64,000 nt of DNA from Myxococcales bacterium (GTDB lineage: Bacteria > Myxococcota_A > Bradymonadia > REDH01). This document shows, piece by piece, positions 26,366 to 34,522 of the stretch. Below the pieces are notes generated by a model. The model saw only the letters and a program-made list of their open reading frames with translations, did not search any database and had not been told where the DNA came from. Within the stretch, counting starts at the first letter, position 1, and the number at the start of each line of letters is the position of its first letter. The translations under genes were made by a program, and so were the position numbers. The stretch spans positions 47,784 through 111,783 of the forward strand of contig JACKDJ010000013.1 of the NCBI GenBank assembly GCA_020633625.1, read 5' to 3'.

Positions 26366-27496
26366 ATGAGCGAGCCGGGTCCTCAGCCGAAGCCGTCCGC
26401 GGCGTCGCCACGAGCGGCGGGCGTCGCCGTGAGCGCGACGCGCGGCACCGAGCGGCTCCGCGTGCTCGTACGCGCCACGCTGCTGCTGCTCGGGGTGTGC
26501 GCGGTCGGGACGGTCGGCTACAAACTCATCGGCGGGCCGACTGCGACATGGCTCGACGCCGCGTACATGACGGGGATCACACTGACGACCGTCGGCTACG
26601 AGGAGGTCATCGACCTCTCCGGGTCGCCGTCAGGGCGAATCTTCACGCTCGCGCTGCTCGTCTCCGGCGTCGGCACGTTCGTCTACTTCTTCTCCCAAAT
26701 CATGGGCTTCATCGTCGAGGGGTCCCTCGACCGCTTTTACGTGAGGCTGAGGATGCAACGGCACATCGCGTCGCTGACCGACCACTACATCGTCTGTGGT
26801 GCGAGCCACACCGGCGTCCACGTCGTCGAGGAGCTTCGCCGCGCCCGTCGGAGCGTCGTCCTCGTGGATCGCGACTCGGACGCCGCGCACGCCGCCTACG
26901 ACGCGAGCGCCGGAGGGCTCGCGTGCGTCGTCGGAGATGCTACCGACGACGACATCTTGCGGCAGGCGGGCATCGAGAGAGCACGCGGCCTGGTCGCCTG
27001 CTTTTCGAGCGACAAGGACAACCTGATCGTCGCCTTCTCGGCACGCGCGCTCGCACCGGGACTCCGCATCGTTTGCCGCTGCGTCGACGACCGGGTCGCC
27101 CCCAAGATTCGTCACGCAGGCGCCGACGCGGTCATCTCGCCGAACTCGATCGGTGGGCTTCGGATGGTGTCGGAGCTGGTCCGACCGATCTCGGTCAGCT
27201 ACTTCGACTCGATGGTCCGCGCGCACGACGGCGAGCTCGCGCTCGAGGAGCTGACGGTGCGGCGGGAGACGGCGCTGGACGGGATGACGCTGCGAGAGCT
27301 GCGCTCGGCGCGGGGCGTGGACGTGCTGGTGGTCGCCTTGCACGACGAGGAGGCTGAGTCGCGCGGTGAGCGCCGCTGGCGTCACAACCCGGACGGAGCC
27401 GCAGAGCTGCGCGCGGGGACGACGATGGTGTTTGTCGGCGGGGCGGTCGCGCGGGCGGAGCTCGAGCGTCTCGCGGCAGCGCCAAAGCAGGTGTGA
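26366..27496 (+). CDS. two-helix potassium channel with RCK (TrkA-N/TrkA-C) domains
   Basis: About 376 residues. Two membrane helices (about 33-52 and 93-113) flank a pore loop with selectivity filter TTVGYEE at 74-80; the usual GYGD is GYEE. The RCK N domain (about 130-250, HYIVCGASHTGVHVVEEL) has a Rossmann motif, though the third Gly is replaced. A TrkA-C-like domain follows (about 285-370). It resembles MthK- or GsuK-type gated channels. ATG 26366 is preferred over the earlier in-frame codon at 26294. Confidence 0.88.
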   Translation: MSEPGPQPKPSAASPRAAGVAVSATRGTERLRVLVRATLLLLGVCAVGTVGYKLIGGPTATWLDAAYMTGITLTTVGYEEVIDLSGSPSGRIFTLALLVSGVGTFVYFFSQIMGFIVEGSLDRFYVRLRMQRHIASLTDHYIVCGASHTGVHVVEELRRARRSVVLVDRDSDAAHAAYDASAGGLACVVGDATDDDILRQAGIERARGLVACFSSDKDNLIVAFSARALAPGLRIVCRCVDDRVAPKIRHAGADAVISPNSIGGLRMVSELVRPISVSYFDSMVRAHDGELALEELTVRRETALDGMTLRELRSARGVDVLVVALHDEEAESRGERRWRHNPDGAAELRAGTTMVFVGGAVARAELERLAAAPKQV

Positions 27497-27592
27497 GCGC
27501 CACGCCCGGCGTAGCGCAGCCGATGTTGCGTCGCCGGTGGTCCGCGTTGATCGGCTGGCGCCGGGGCGTTCGGATCAGCCAGCGGCGCGGCC

Positions 27593-27627
27593 AAAAACGG
27601 CAGGAGCCCCGACTAGCGGGGCTCCTG
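27593..27627 (-). terminator. intrinsic terminator of the RRM protein gene
   Basis: A perfect 10-bp inverted repeat (27601-27610 and 27618-27627, loop GACTAGC) reads on the minus strand into CCGTTTTTGG, giving a stem followed by a U run at 27597-27593. It lies 29 bases past the stop of the RNA-binding protein gene. Confidence 0.85.
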
Positions 27628-27655
27628 CATGGGTCGCGCTAGGGCGCGCCGCGGG

Positions 27656-28003
27656 CTACCAGCGGTTGCCGCCGCGCCCGCCGCGATCGCCACCGCCGCC
27701 GCCGCCGCCGCGCGGGCCGCCACGGAAGCCGCCGCCGCCGCCGCCGCCGCCCTGCGGACGGTCCTGCGCCTCGTTGACGTTCAGGTTGCGCCCGTCGAGC
27801 GAGGCGCCGTTCATCGCCTGCATCGCCGCGTCGCCCTCGGACGGGTTCGAGAAGGTGACGAAGCCGAAGCCGCGGCTGCGGCCCGTCTCGCGGTCGGTAA
27901 TGACCTTGGCGTCGGTCACCTCGCCGAACGGCTCGAAGGCGGCGCGGAGGTCCGCGTCGGTAGTGTTCCAGCTGAGGCTGCCAACGAAGAGTTTCTTGGA
28001 CAT
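27656..28003 (-). CDS. RNA recognition motif (RRM) protein with Gly/Arg-rich tail
   Basis: About 115 residues. One RRM occupies 3-78: RNP2 is KLFVGSL and RNP1 is RGFGFVTF. The tail is almost only Gly, Arg and Pro with several RGG-type steps. These single-RRM proteins in bacteria bind single-stranded RNA and are often cold-induced. ATG 28003 is chosen as it starts the RRM directly; the open frame has 19 more residues upstream. A hairpin in the 5' leader (28021-28040) and a strong terminator frame the gene. Confidence 0.92.
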   Translation of the reverse strand: MSKKLFVGSLSWNTTDADLRAAFEPFGEVTDAKVITDRETGRSRGFGFVTFSNPSEGDAAMQAMNGASLDGRNLNVNEAQDRPQGGGGGGGGFRGGPRGGGGGGGDRGGRGGNRW

Positions 28004-28020
28004 GAGTTCTCGACTTCTCC

Positions 28021-28040
28021 GCGCCGTCTCGTTACGGCGC
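28021..28040 (-). promoter_or_regulatory. leader hairpin upstream of the RRM protein gene
   Basis: GCGCCGT at 28021-28027 and ACGGCGC at 28034-28040 form a perfect 7-bp stem with a six-base loop, ending 18 bases upstream of the start codon. The palindrome GGGGCATGCCCC lies further upstream at 28054-28065. Role in expression is inferred. Confidence 0.45.
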
Positions 28041-28244
28041 CTTGGTGGGGCCTGGGGCATGCCCCCATGGGCTGGTTCGGCGCAGGATCACCCCGAACCC
28101 TCGAACCCCAGGCTGGCCACGCACTAGGACGAACGAGCGTTTACCATCCCAGAGCGCGTCGAGCCAAAAGAAATCGACTCTCCGCGCACATCAGGCGATC
28201 CACGGCGCCCCGCACACCCGAGCTGGACCCACACCCAAGCCCGA

Positions 28245-28853
28245 ATGACCCGCGCCAACTACGCTTCTCTCCGCTGCCAAAGATGCCGCGTTCACCTCGC
28301 GAACTGCGTCTGCCACCTCGCCACCCAGGTGTCGACGGCCACCCGTGTCGTCGTCGTCATGCACCGGCGAGAGGTCGACAAGCCCACCAACACCGGGCGA
28401 ATCGCGCTCATGTGTCTCCCCAACAGCGAGCTCCGCGTGCGCGGCGAGGAATCGCAGCCGCTCGACCTCTCCGATCTGGTCACCCCTGACCGGCGCCTCT
28501 GGCTCCTCTTCCCGTCGCCGAGCGCCATCACCGTCGACGAGGCCGTCGCTGGGGCCGACAGCGACGACCGCCCCATCACGCTGGTCGTCCCCGATGGCAC
28601 GTGGGGGCAGGCTCGACGGTTCGTGAACCGAACCCCTGCGCTCGAGCGCGCACGACACGTCGTCCCGGCGCCAGGCCCGCCGACGCGCTATCGCCTTCGC
28701 CGGGAGCATGTCGACAGCGGACTCGCAACCGCGGAGGCGATCGCGCGAACCCTTCGCGTGATCGACGGGCCAGAGCCCGCCGACGTCATCGAGACGGTCT
28801 TCGACGCCACCGTCGCCCACATGCTGCGAGCGCGCGGCGCCACGGTCGACTAG
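28245..28853 (+). CDS. DTW domain tRNA-uridine aminocarboxypropyltransferase
   Basis: 202 residues. The N-terminal cysteine cluster (RCQRCRVHLANCVC) and the DTW-type motif PDGTWGQARRF match TapT/Tuaa enzymes, which transfer the 3-amino-3-carboxypropyl group of SAM to a tRNA uridine to make acp3U. Here the motif reads DGTW rather than DTW. ATG 28245. It stands alone between divergent and codirectional neighbours. Confidence 0.88.
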   Translation: MTRANYASLRCQRCRVHLANCVCHLATQVSTATRVVVVMHRREVDKPTNTGRIALMCLPNSELRVRGEESQPLDLSDLVTPDRRLWLLFPSPSAITVDEAVAGADSDDRPITLVVPDGTWGQARRFVNRTPALERARHVVPAPGPPTRYRLRREHVDSGLATAEAIARTLRVIDGPEPADVIETVFDATVAHMLRARGATVD

Positions 28854-29039
28854 GCCGTCGCGGCCGGCGGGCGACGTCGGCGCCCGCGAGTCGATCACGG
28901 CGGTCTGGCTGGCGCCATACGTCGCTGCACGCTAGGCTTCGACCGCCCGCGCGCCGCTCCGTGCACCGCGCGGAGTCTTCGCGACCCGGTTCGACGAACG
29001 GACCCGGCGGCCGCGCCTCGCACGCAACCGAGAGTGCTG

Positions 29040-30713
29040 ATGACGAACGACTGCCAGACCGTGCGGCGCTCCCGAACCTGCGCCGGTCGCCTCGCCACTC
29101 GGTTCGCCGCCGCTGCGGTCGTTCTCCTCGCCGCGTGCGGCGACGACCCGGCGGCGTCCAACGATGTCCCCGACCGCGGCGTCCGCGCGGATGCGACCGA
29201 CGCTGCCGCTGACGTCGACGTCGCCGCCGACCCGGCGACCGACGAATCGACCGACGTCGGCGCAGATGACGCGACCGATGGCTCGGGTGTCGATGATCCC
29301 GCGCCCGACGACGTCGGACCGCCCGACGTCGACGCAGGCGGCGAAGACGCCGCGGATCTTGGTCCGGCGCGGCCAACCGAGAGCGTCGTCACTCCCGGCG
29401 CGGAGTCCGTCGAGACGGCTTTCGGAGGACGCGAGGCCGCGGCCGCGTCCGGTACGATGGCCGTGGTGTACCCGGTCGATGAGACCCGGATGCCGCGCAA
29501 CATTCCGCCTGCGACGTTCCAGTGGACCGGCGGCGAGGGCGGCGCCGGCTATAGGCTGCGCATCTTCACCTCGCAGCGCGTCTGGGACGTATTCACCACC
29601 GACTGGAAGTGGCGACCTACTCAGCTCCAGTGGGAGCGGCTGATCGCGGACTCGCGCGGCGAGGACCTCGTGATCTCGGTCGCGTCCGTCGACAGATCGG
29701 GAGCGATCACGGGCAGCGACGGTGTACGTCTGCGCTTCAGCTCCGCCAGTGTAGACGGCGCCGTCTACTACTGGACCCCCAGCCAGAGCGGCATCGTGCG
29801 CCTCCCTGCCGGCGCCGAGGAGCCCGAACCTTTCCTCTCGGGGACCGTCTTCAACTGCGTCGGGTGCCACGCGCTGTCGCCCGACGGGAGCCGCCTCGCG
29901 TACACCCGGTCGTCGGGCGGCACGCCCGTCGGCACCCTGGGCGTGGTCGGGACCGACGACTCCCGGACCCAGTATGTTCGCGAGGGGACGCTCGGCCTGT
30001 ACTACCCGTCGTTCTCGCCCGACAACGTTCGCCTCGCGGCCGGGCGCGGCGGGGAGATCGTCGTCCTGAACACGGACTCCGGCGAGATCGAGGAGTCTCT
30101 GCCGCGCCCGGCGGGGACCAGCGGGAGCTTCCCGAGCTGGTCGCCGGCTGACACTGCGGTGGTCTTCGCGGCCGGTCCCGCCGGCGTGATGGACAGCCTC
30201 GGGGTGTCGAACTCGGGTCTGGCGATCACGCGGCGTGTCGGAGGGCGCTGGGGCGATGCGGAGTGGCTCGTGGAGCAAGGTGACGCGGGCGGCCTGCCCG
30301 AGAGCCTCTTCTACCCGGCGTTCTCTCCGACCGGCCGCTGGATCGTGTTCAACCGGTCGCAGTCCGGCGCCGCGGTCGGCGGCTCGCCGGCGGACTCGGA
30401 GCTGTGGCTCGTGGGCGTGAGCGGCGGCGCTCCGCTCCGGCTCGATGCTGCCAACGGGCCCGCGGGGACGACGAATTCCTGGCCGCGGTGGGCGCCGGAG
30501 AGCGGTGACGGGACGCTGTGGATCGCGTTCACGTCGAACCGGCCCTACGGTCGGCTGGGCGGGGGCGGCACACCGCAGATCTGGATCGCTGCGGTCGAGC
30601 CGACGCGCGCGGCCCCGGGCTTCGACCCGTCGTGGCCCGCGTTCTGGCTCCCCGGCCAGCAGCTCACAGTGTCGAACCACGTCGCGTACTGGGCGGAGTA
30701 CGTGAAGGAGTAG
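29040..30713 (+). CDS. TolB/PD40-like lipoprotein with a CxxCH motif
   Basis: About 557 residues. Basic N-terminus and lipobox LLAAC at Cys33. Residues about 36-115 are a low-complexity Asp/Ala/Val linker, typical of surface lipoproteins in this group. The rest is a beta-propeller-like domain with TolB/PD40 repeats (LSPDGSRLAYTRS, YYPSFSPDNVRLA, YPAFSPTGRWIVFNRS). A heme-c-type motif CVGCH sits at 273-277 directly before the first repeat. Whether heme binds is unknown; the same motif recurs in related myxobacterial proteins. ATG 29040 is preferred; a GTG six bases earlier is possible. Confidence 0.78.
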   Translation: MTNDCQTVRRSRTCAGRLATRFAAAAVVLLAACGDDPAASNDVPDRGVRADATDAAADVDVAADPATDESTDVGADDATDGSGVDDPAPDDVGPPDVDAGGEDAADLGPARPTESVVTPGAESVETAFGGREAAAASGTMAVVYPVDETRMPRNIPPATFQWTGGEGGAGYRLRIFTSQRVWDVFTTDWKWRPTQLQWERLIADSRGEDLVISVASVDRSGAITGSDGVRLRFSSASVDGAVYYWTPSQSGIVRLPAGAEEPEPFLSGTVFNCVGCHALSPDGSRLAYTRSSGGTPVGTLGVVGTDDSRTQYVREGTLGLYYPSFSPDNVRLAAGRGGEIVVLNTDSGEIEESLPRPAGTSGSFPSWSPADTAVVFAAGPAGVMDSLGVSNSGLAITRRVGGRWGDAEWLVEQGDAGGLPESLFYPAFSPTGRWIVFNRSQSGAAVGGSPADSELWLVGVSGGAPLRLDAANGPAGTTNSWPRWAPESGDGTLWIAFTSNRPYGRLGGGGTPQIWIAAVEPTRAAPGFDPSWPAFWLPGQQLTVSNHVAYWAEYVKE

Positions 30714-30783
30714 GGTGGCGCCGTCGGTCGCCGTTTGGTAGCGTCCGCGGGCATCGTACTGCAGCTCTGACTCGCGACGCCTC

Positions 30784-31323
30784 ATGCCAATGACTCCCAG
30801 CGAGCGCCTCCGTGCTCGGCTCGACCCGACACTGGCGACGGCTGACGCCGAGTGGCTGGCCGCGCGCATGACGGAGCGACGCGGAAGCGCAGGCGACGTC
30901 GTGGTTCGCCGCGGCGAGTGGGGTGACACGCTGACGTTCGTCCTCGACGGAGAGCTCTGCGCTCGTGTCGATGTCGACGGCGCGCAGCTCGACCTCGCGC
31001 GGATCGGACCGGGCCACTGGTTCGGCGAGCTGCAGTTCATCGAGCCCGGGCCGGCCTCCGCCACGGTGGTCGCCCTGACCGACTTCGTCGCCCTTCAGAC
31101 ACGCTCCGACGAGATCGACGAGCTCCTCGCCGACCGGCCCCAGGCAGCGGCGGCGCTGATCCGCGCGCTGCTCGTCGAGATGTGCGAGCGGCTAGCGACC
31201 ACCAGCGCCGGCGTCCTCGAGCGGACCAGCAGCACCGAGTACAAGATCGCGACCCCGGAGCACCGAAAGGGCTGGATGGGCGAGCTGCTCTCCCGACTCT
31301 TCGGCGGCGGAGGGCAGCGATGA
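30784..31323 (+). CDS. cyclic nucleotide-binding domain protein
   Basis: 179 residues. One cNMP-binding domain (about 12-125) with VLDGEL and the binding-cassette region GHWFGELQFIEPGPASATVV. It has no DNA-binding domain after it, only a helical tail with a Gly-rich end. Ligand is unknown: the canonical Arg of the PR-A-T pattern is replaced (GPASAT). The stop overlaps the next gene by four bases. Confidence 0.82.
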   Translation: MPMTPSERLRARLDPTLATADAEWLAARMTERRGSAGDVVVRRGEWGDTLTFVLDGELCARVDVDGAQLDLARIGPGHWFGELQFIEPGPASATVVALTDFVALQTRSDEIDELLADRPQAAAALIRALLVEMCERLATTSAGVLERTSSTEYKIATPEHRKGWMGELLSRLFGGGGQR

Positions 31324-31826
31324 GAGAGGGAACGCTGCAGGGTCTCGCGCTGTTCGAGGGGTTCCCGGAGTCGGAGCGCCGCGTGCTCGAGGCGGTGTTC
31401 GTCGAGCAGCGCGCGCCCCGCGGGCACATCTTCATCCGCGAGGGCGAGCTCGCCCGCGCGTCGACCAGCGCCGTCTACCTCGTCCTCGAGGGCGAGGTGA
31501 TCGTGACGCGGTCCCACAAGGACGGCAGTCTGGCGACCACCGCGTTCGTTCGCCCCGGCGAGCTGTTCGGCATCATCGGTCTCGCGACCGACATGCCGCG
31601 CGCCGCCACGTGCATGGCGCTTGGCGACGTCAACGTCGCGTCGTTGGCGAGGCCAACGTTTCAGCACCTGCGAAGTCAGCACACCCGCCTCGCGGCGCGC
31701 TTCGAGCTGATGCTCGCCCGCCAGGTGGTGCGTGATCTGCGGGGCCTGACCGGCGGGATCGTCGACGCGTTTCGGCGCGGCCACACGGCGGCGTTCGAGA
31801 CGATCCACGGCGGCGACGACGACTGA
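31320..31826 (+). CDS. second cyclic nucleotide-binding domain protein
   Basis: About 168 residues. A second CAP-like sensor domain (about 5-120) with YLVLEGEVIVT and the cassette ELFGIIGLATDMPRAATC, which keeps the Pro-Arg-Ala-Ala pattern. A helical tail follows, without a helix-turn-helix. It starts at the ATG overlapping the previous stop, so the two sensors are probably made together and may pair. Confidence 0.82.
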   Translation: MREGTLQGLALFEGFPESERRVLEAVFVEQRAPRGHIFIREGELARASTSAVYLVLEGEVIVTRSHKDGSLATTAFVRPGELFGIIGLATDMPRAATCMALGDVNVASLARPTFQHLRSQHTRLAARFELMLARQVVRDLRGLTGGIVDAFRRGHTAAFETIHGGDDD

Positions 31827-31871
31827 CTCTCGTGGCCGGTAGCGCACGCTGTCTGGCGCGCTCAGCGGCGC

Positions 31872-34406
31872 TCAGTCCGCGCCGGCCTCCAAGATCAGAC
31901 CGTACGCGCGCGCCAGCCAGTATGGCGCGAGCACGTCGGCTCCGTCCATCTCGACCCAGCCGTCGAAACCGCCATCTCGCTTGAACTGGTTCGTGTTCCA
32001 GCGGTCGCACGCGCGCTCGTCGTACGGGATGATGCGCCCGTCGCGACGAACGTAGCCGCTGAACTGATAGAACCCCGGGGCGGTCACGAGGTCTCTGCGG
32101 TCGCTGTTCGCGACGCGCCACCGCACCATGTCCACGGGCGCACGACGTAGCCAGCGCAGCGTGTTCGTCATGTCGACGTCGGGGCCGCCAACGAGCGCGT
32201 TGGCAACATCCCACCATGCGCCCTGCTGCAGCGCGAGGTGCTGACGCGTGAGCGCCCAGCCGTCGAGCCATCTCGCGCGGAGCACGGGGTCCGTCTCATA
32301 TCTGAGCAGGGCGAACCAGCCGTAGGTGCCGAGCTCGTCGGCGTCCCCGTTGCCACGCCGCCCGGGGTACGTCGCCTCGCGCACGAGATTGTCTCCGTAT
32401 CCGAACTCCTCGATGAGCTCGCGCTTCGCGTCGAGATAGCGCGGGTCCGACGTCAGGTAGTAGGCGATGTTCAGCGAGCCGATCATCTCCACGCTACGGA
32501 CGCCTCCGTCGCCGTATCGGCCGCTGAGGCTGTCGTTGACGTAGGCCGGATCGAACTGGCCGTACGTGGTGACGAGGCCGTCCAGGTCGAGGAGCTGATA
32601 GCCGTTGTCGACGATGCCCCCGACGATCGCGTCGATGTGGTGAGCGATTCGCTCCTTCTGCTCCGGCGTCGCGCAGAGGTCGTACGCCGGCCCCATCATG
32701 AAGATGTGGGCGGCAACCTCGTCGTTCGACGTGTCTGCCTTGACCCAGAAGTCTTCGTCTGGCGACAGGAACCAATGGCCGTCGTCGGGGTCGTCGCAGT
32801 CGTCGAGTTGGCAGCCCTCGCGGCGGATCACGGCCCGAGCGAGGAACCAGGTCGTGCCGGTGAGATCGTGGAGTCGGAGCATCGCCTCCAGCGCCTCGTC
32901 GAAGTTCGCCCGCGCGCCGGCGTCGCCGGTCACGCGCCAGCGCGCGCACTCGGCGAGCAGCCAATACGAGGTCCAGCCGCCGTCGTTGTCGGAATCCCAC
33001 GGGATGTTCGACGTAACGTCACCACGTCGGACCAGGTGTGAGTCCGCCACGGCGCCTTCTCGGTTGTGCCGCGCGAGGACGCGGTCGACGAAGGGGCCCA
33101 GCTTCTGCTCGAGCGTCTCGTAGCGCGCCGTGACGGTCGCGAGTCCTCCCGACGTCGCGAACCAGACCGGCGCCGTCTCGTCACCGCGTCCGACGGCGAC
33201 GCCCCGCACGTCGTCGCCCGGGAGCCAGCGCTCTGCGCGGTACAGGTGCCACTCCGGCCCGTCCCAGTCGATCACACGCTGCGCGCCGCGCGGTGTTGCG
33301 ATGATGAACCCGCCGTCATTCGTACGTACTGCGGCCTGGTAGGGGCCGGCGAGTGGCACGAAGTCATCGGCGAACAGCGGCTCCGACGCGAGCGCGCCAC
33401 CGCGAACCGCCACGACCCGATCGGACTGAACGACGACCGCGTCGTACGGGCCGACCAGCTCGACATGGGGAACGATGCCGACGAGCGCGCCGCCCGCGGC
33501 GTCGAGCGTCACTCGCCAGCGCTCGTCGCCCAACGATGGGTCGCCCGGGCGCCAGCTGACCGCACGAACCTCGAGGCCCTGCGCGATCCACACCTCGTCG
33601 CCATACGCAGAGACCGCCTCGGTTGCCCCGTCGAACAGCGGCGTCGAGGTCGCGCCCGTGACCCAGCGAGCTCCCGCTGCGCCGAACGCGATCACGCCGC
33701 CGTCTGCTGCAGCGAGCCCAGCCAACGGGAAGTCCGCGCCGAGATCGACGGCGTCCGCGGCGTCGCCATCCAGGCGCCAGACGGAGTCGCGCGACGCTAC
33801 GTACGCGGCGTCACCGTCGCTGGATGCCCAGGCGAGCGAGGCGGCTCCCTCGTCGAGCGCCAGGAGGGGCGTTGGGGTGCCGCCGTCGACCCTGAACACG
33901 GCGCGGGGCGTGACTTGGAGCGCGTCGCCGTCGCGCGCTTCGACGACGGCGACCAGCTCACCAATGCCGGCGACGACCTCTGGGGTCGTGTGGTTGTACT
34001 CCTGCAGGTAGGGTTCATCGACGACCGGCGCGGCGAACGGTGGCGGCTCGTTGGGAGGCGCGAGTGGGGTCACTTCGGCATCGGACTCCGCGTCGTCGCC
34101 GGTGTCGTCCGTGTCTCCGTCCGTCTCCGCGTCTCCGCCGCCACCGTCGAGATCCCGCGATGGATCGTCGCCGCTGTCGGCGTCGGTGGTGTCATCGCCT
34201 CCGTCGGTCACTGCGTCCCCGGTGACGTCGCCAGGATCCGCGCCGACGTCCGCGACGTCTCCGGTCGAGTCGCCGCCGGGGTCGTCACCGCAGCCGCCGC
34301 TCGCGCTGATGGCGATTGAGAGCGCCGCAGCGAGGCGGGCGCGGACGATGAGAGGTGTGGACAGGCACGGAGGGACAGCAGGACGGTGTGACGCCGACAT
34401 CGACAT
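31872..34406 (-). CDS. large lipoprotein with Asp-rich linker, propeller-like and alpha-toroid-like regions
   Basis: About 844 residues. A signal peptide with weak lipobox (SASGGC, Cys39) is followed by an Asp/Gly/Thr-rich linker (about 40-110). The next third has repeating beta strands around VVQSDRVVAVRGG, suggesting a propeller. The last 400 residues are helical and Trp-rich (WTSYWLLAECARWRVTGDAG, LHDLTGTTWFLARAVI), reminiscent of (alpha/alpha)6 toroids of glycan-active enzymes. I do not recognise a specific family and no catalytic residue can be named. ATG 34406 is chosen; a second Met lies two codons on. Confidence 0.65.
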   Translation of the reverse strand: MSMSASHRPAVPPCLSTPLIVRARLAAALSIAISASGGCGDDPGGDSTGDVADVGADPGDVTGDAVTDGGDDTTDADSGDDPSRDLDGGGGDAETDGDTDDTGDDAESDAEVTPLAPPNEPPPFAAPVVDEPYLQEYNHTTPEVVAGIGELVAVVEARDGDALQVTPRAVFRVDGGTPTPLLALDEGAASLAWASSDGDAAYVASRDSVWRLDGDAADAVDLGADFPLAGLAAADGGVIAFGAAGARWVTGATSTPLFDGATEAVSAYGDEVWIAQGLEVRAVSWRPGDPSLGDERWRVTLDAAGGALVGIVPHVELVGPYDAVVVQSDRVVAVRGGALASEPLFADDFVPLAGPYQAAVRTNDGGFIIATPRGAQRVIDWDGPEWHLYRAERWLPGDDVRGVAVGRGDETAPVWFATSGGLATVTARYETLEQKLGPFVDRVLARHNREGAVADSHLVRRGDVTSNIPWDSDNDGGWTSYWLLAECARWRVTGDAGARANFDEALEAMLRLHDLTGTTWFLARAVIRREGCQLDDCDDPDDGHWFLSPDEDFWVKADTSNDEVAAHIFMMGPAYDLCATPEQKERIAHHIDAIVGGIVDNGYQLLDLDGLVTTYGQFDPAYVNDSLSGRYGDGGVRSVEMIGSLNIAYYLTSDPRYLDAKRELIEEFGYGDNLVREATYPGRRGNGDADELGTYGWFALLRYETDPVLRARWLDGWALTRQHLALQQGAWWDVANALVGGPDVDMTNTLRWLRRAPVDMVRWRVANSDRRDLVTAPGFYQFSGYVRRDGRIIPYDERACDRWNTNQFKRDGGFDGWVEMDGADVLAPYWLARAYGLILEAGAD

Positions 34407-34522
34407 GCGCGGGGTGCGGGGGGCCTCAGAGTAGCACGACTCGCGCACGGGAACTGCCTTGACAGTGGGGGGCGCCTCACGGACCGTGGGGCATCACGCA
34501 CACGCACCTACCGAGGAGAGCG

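Noticed and set aside
23581..27357. A 1258-residue open frame on the plus strand across alaS, slyD and the K+ channel.
   Set aside because: It lies mostly antisense to alaS and slyD and shares a different frame with the channel. Composition is Arg/Glu/Val repeats without motifs, typical of GC-rich mirror frames.
28932..31064. A 710-residue minus-strand open frame across the TolB-like lipoprotein.
   Set aside because: Antisense to a lipoprotein with clear signal peptide and repeats; no domain.
34459..34464. TTGACA upstream of the AGCS symporter.
   Set aside because: No acceptable -10 element is found at 16-19 bases, so I do not list a promoter.
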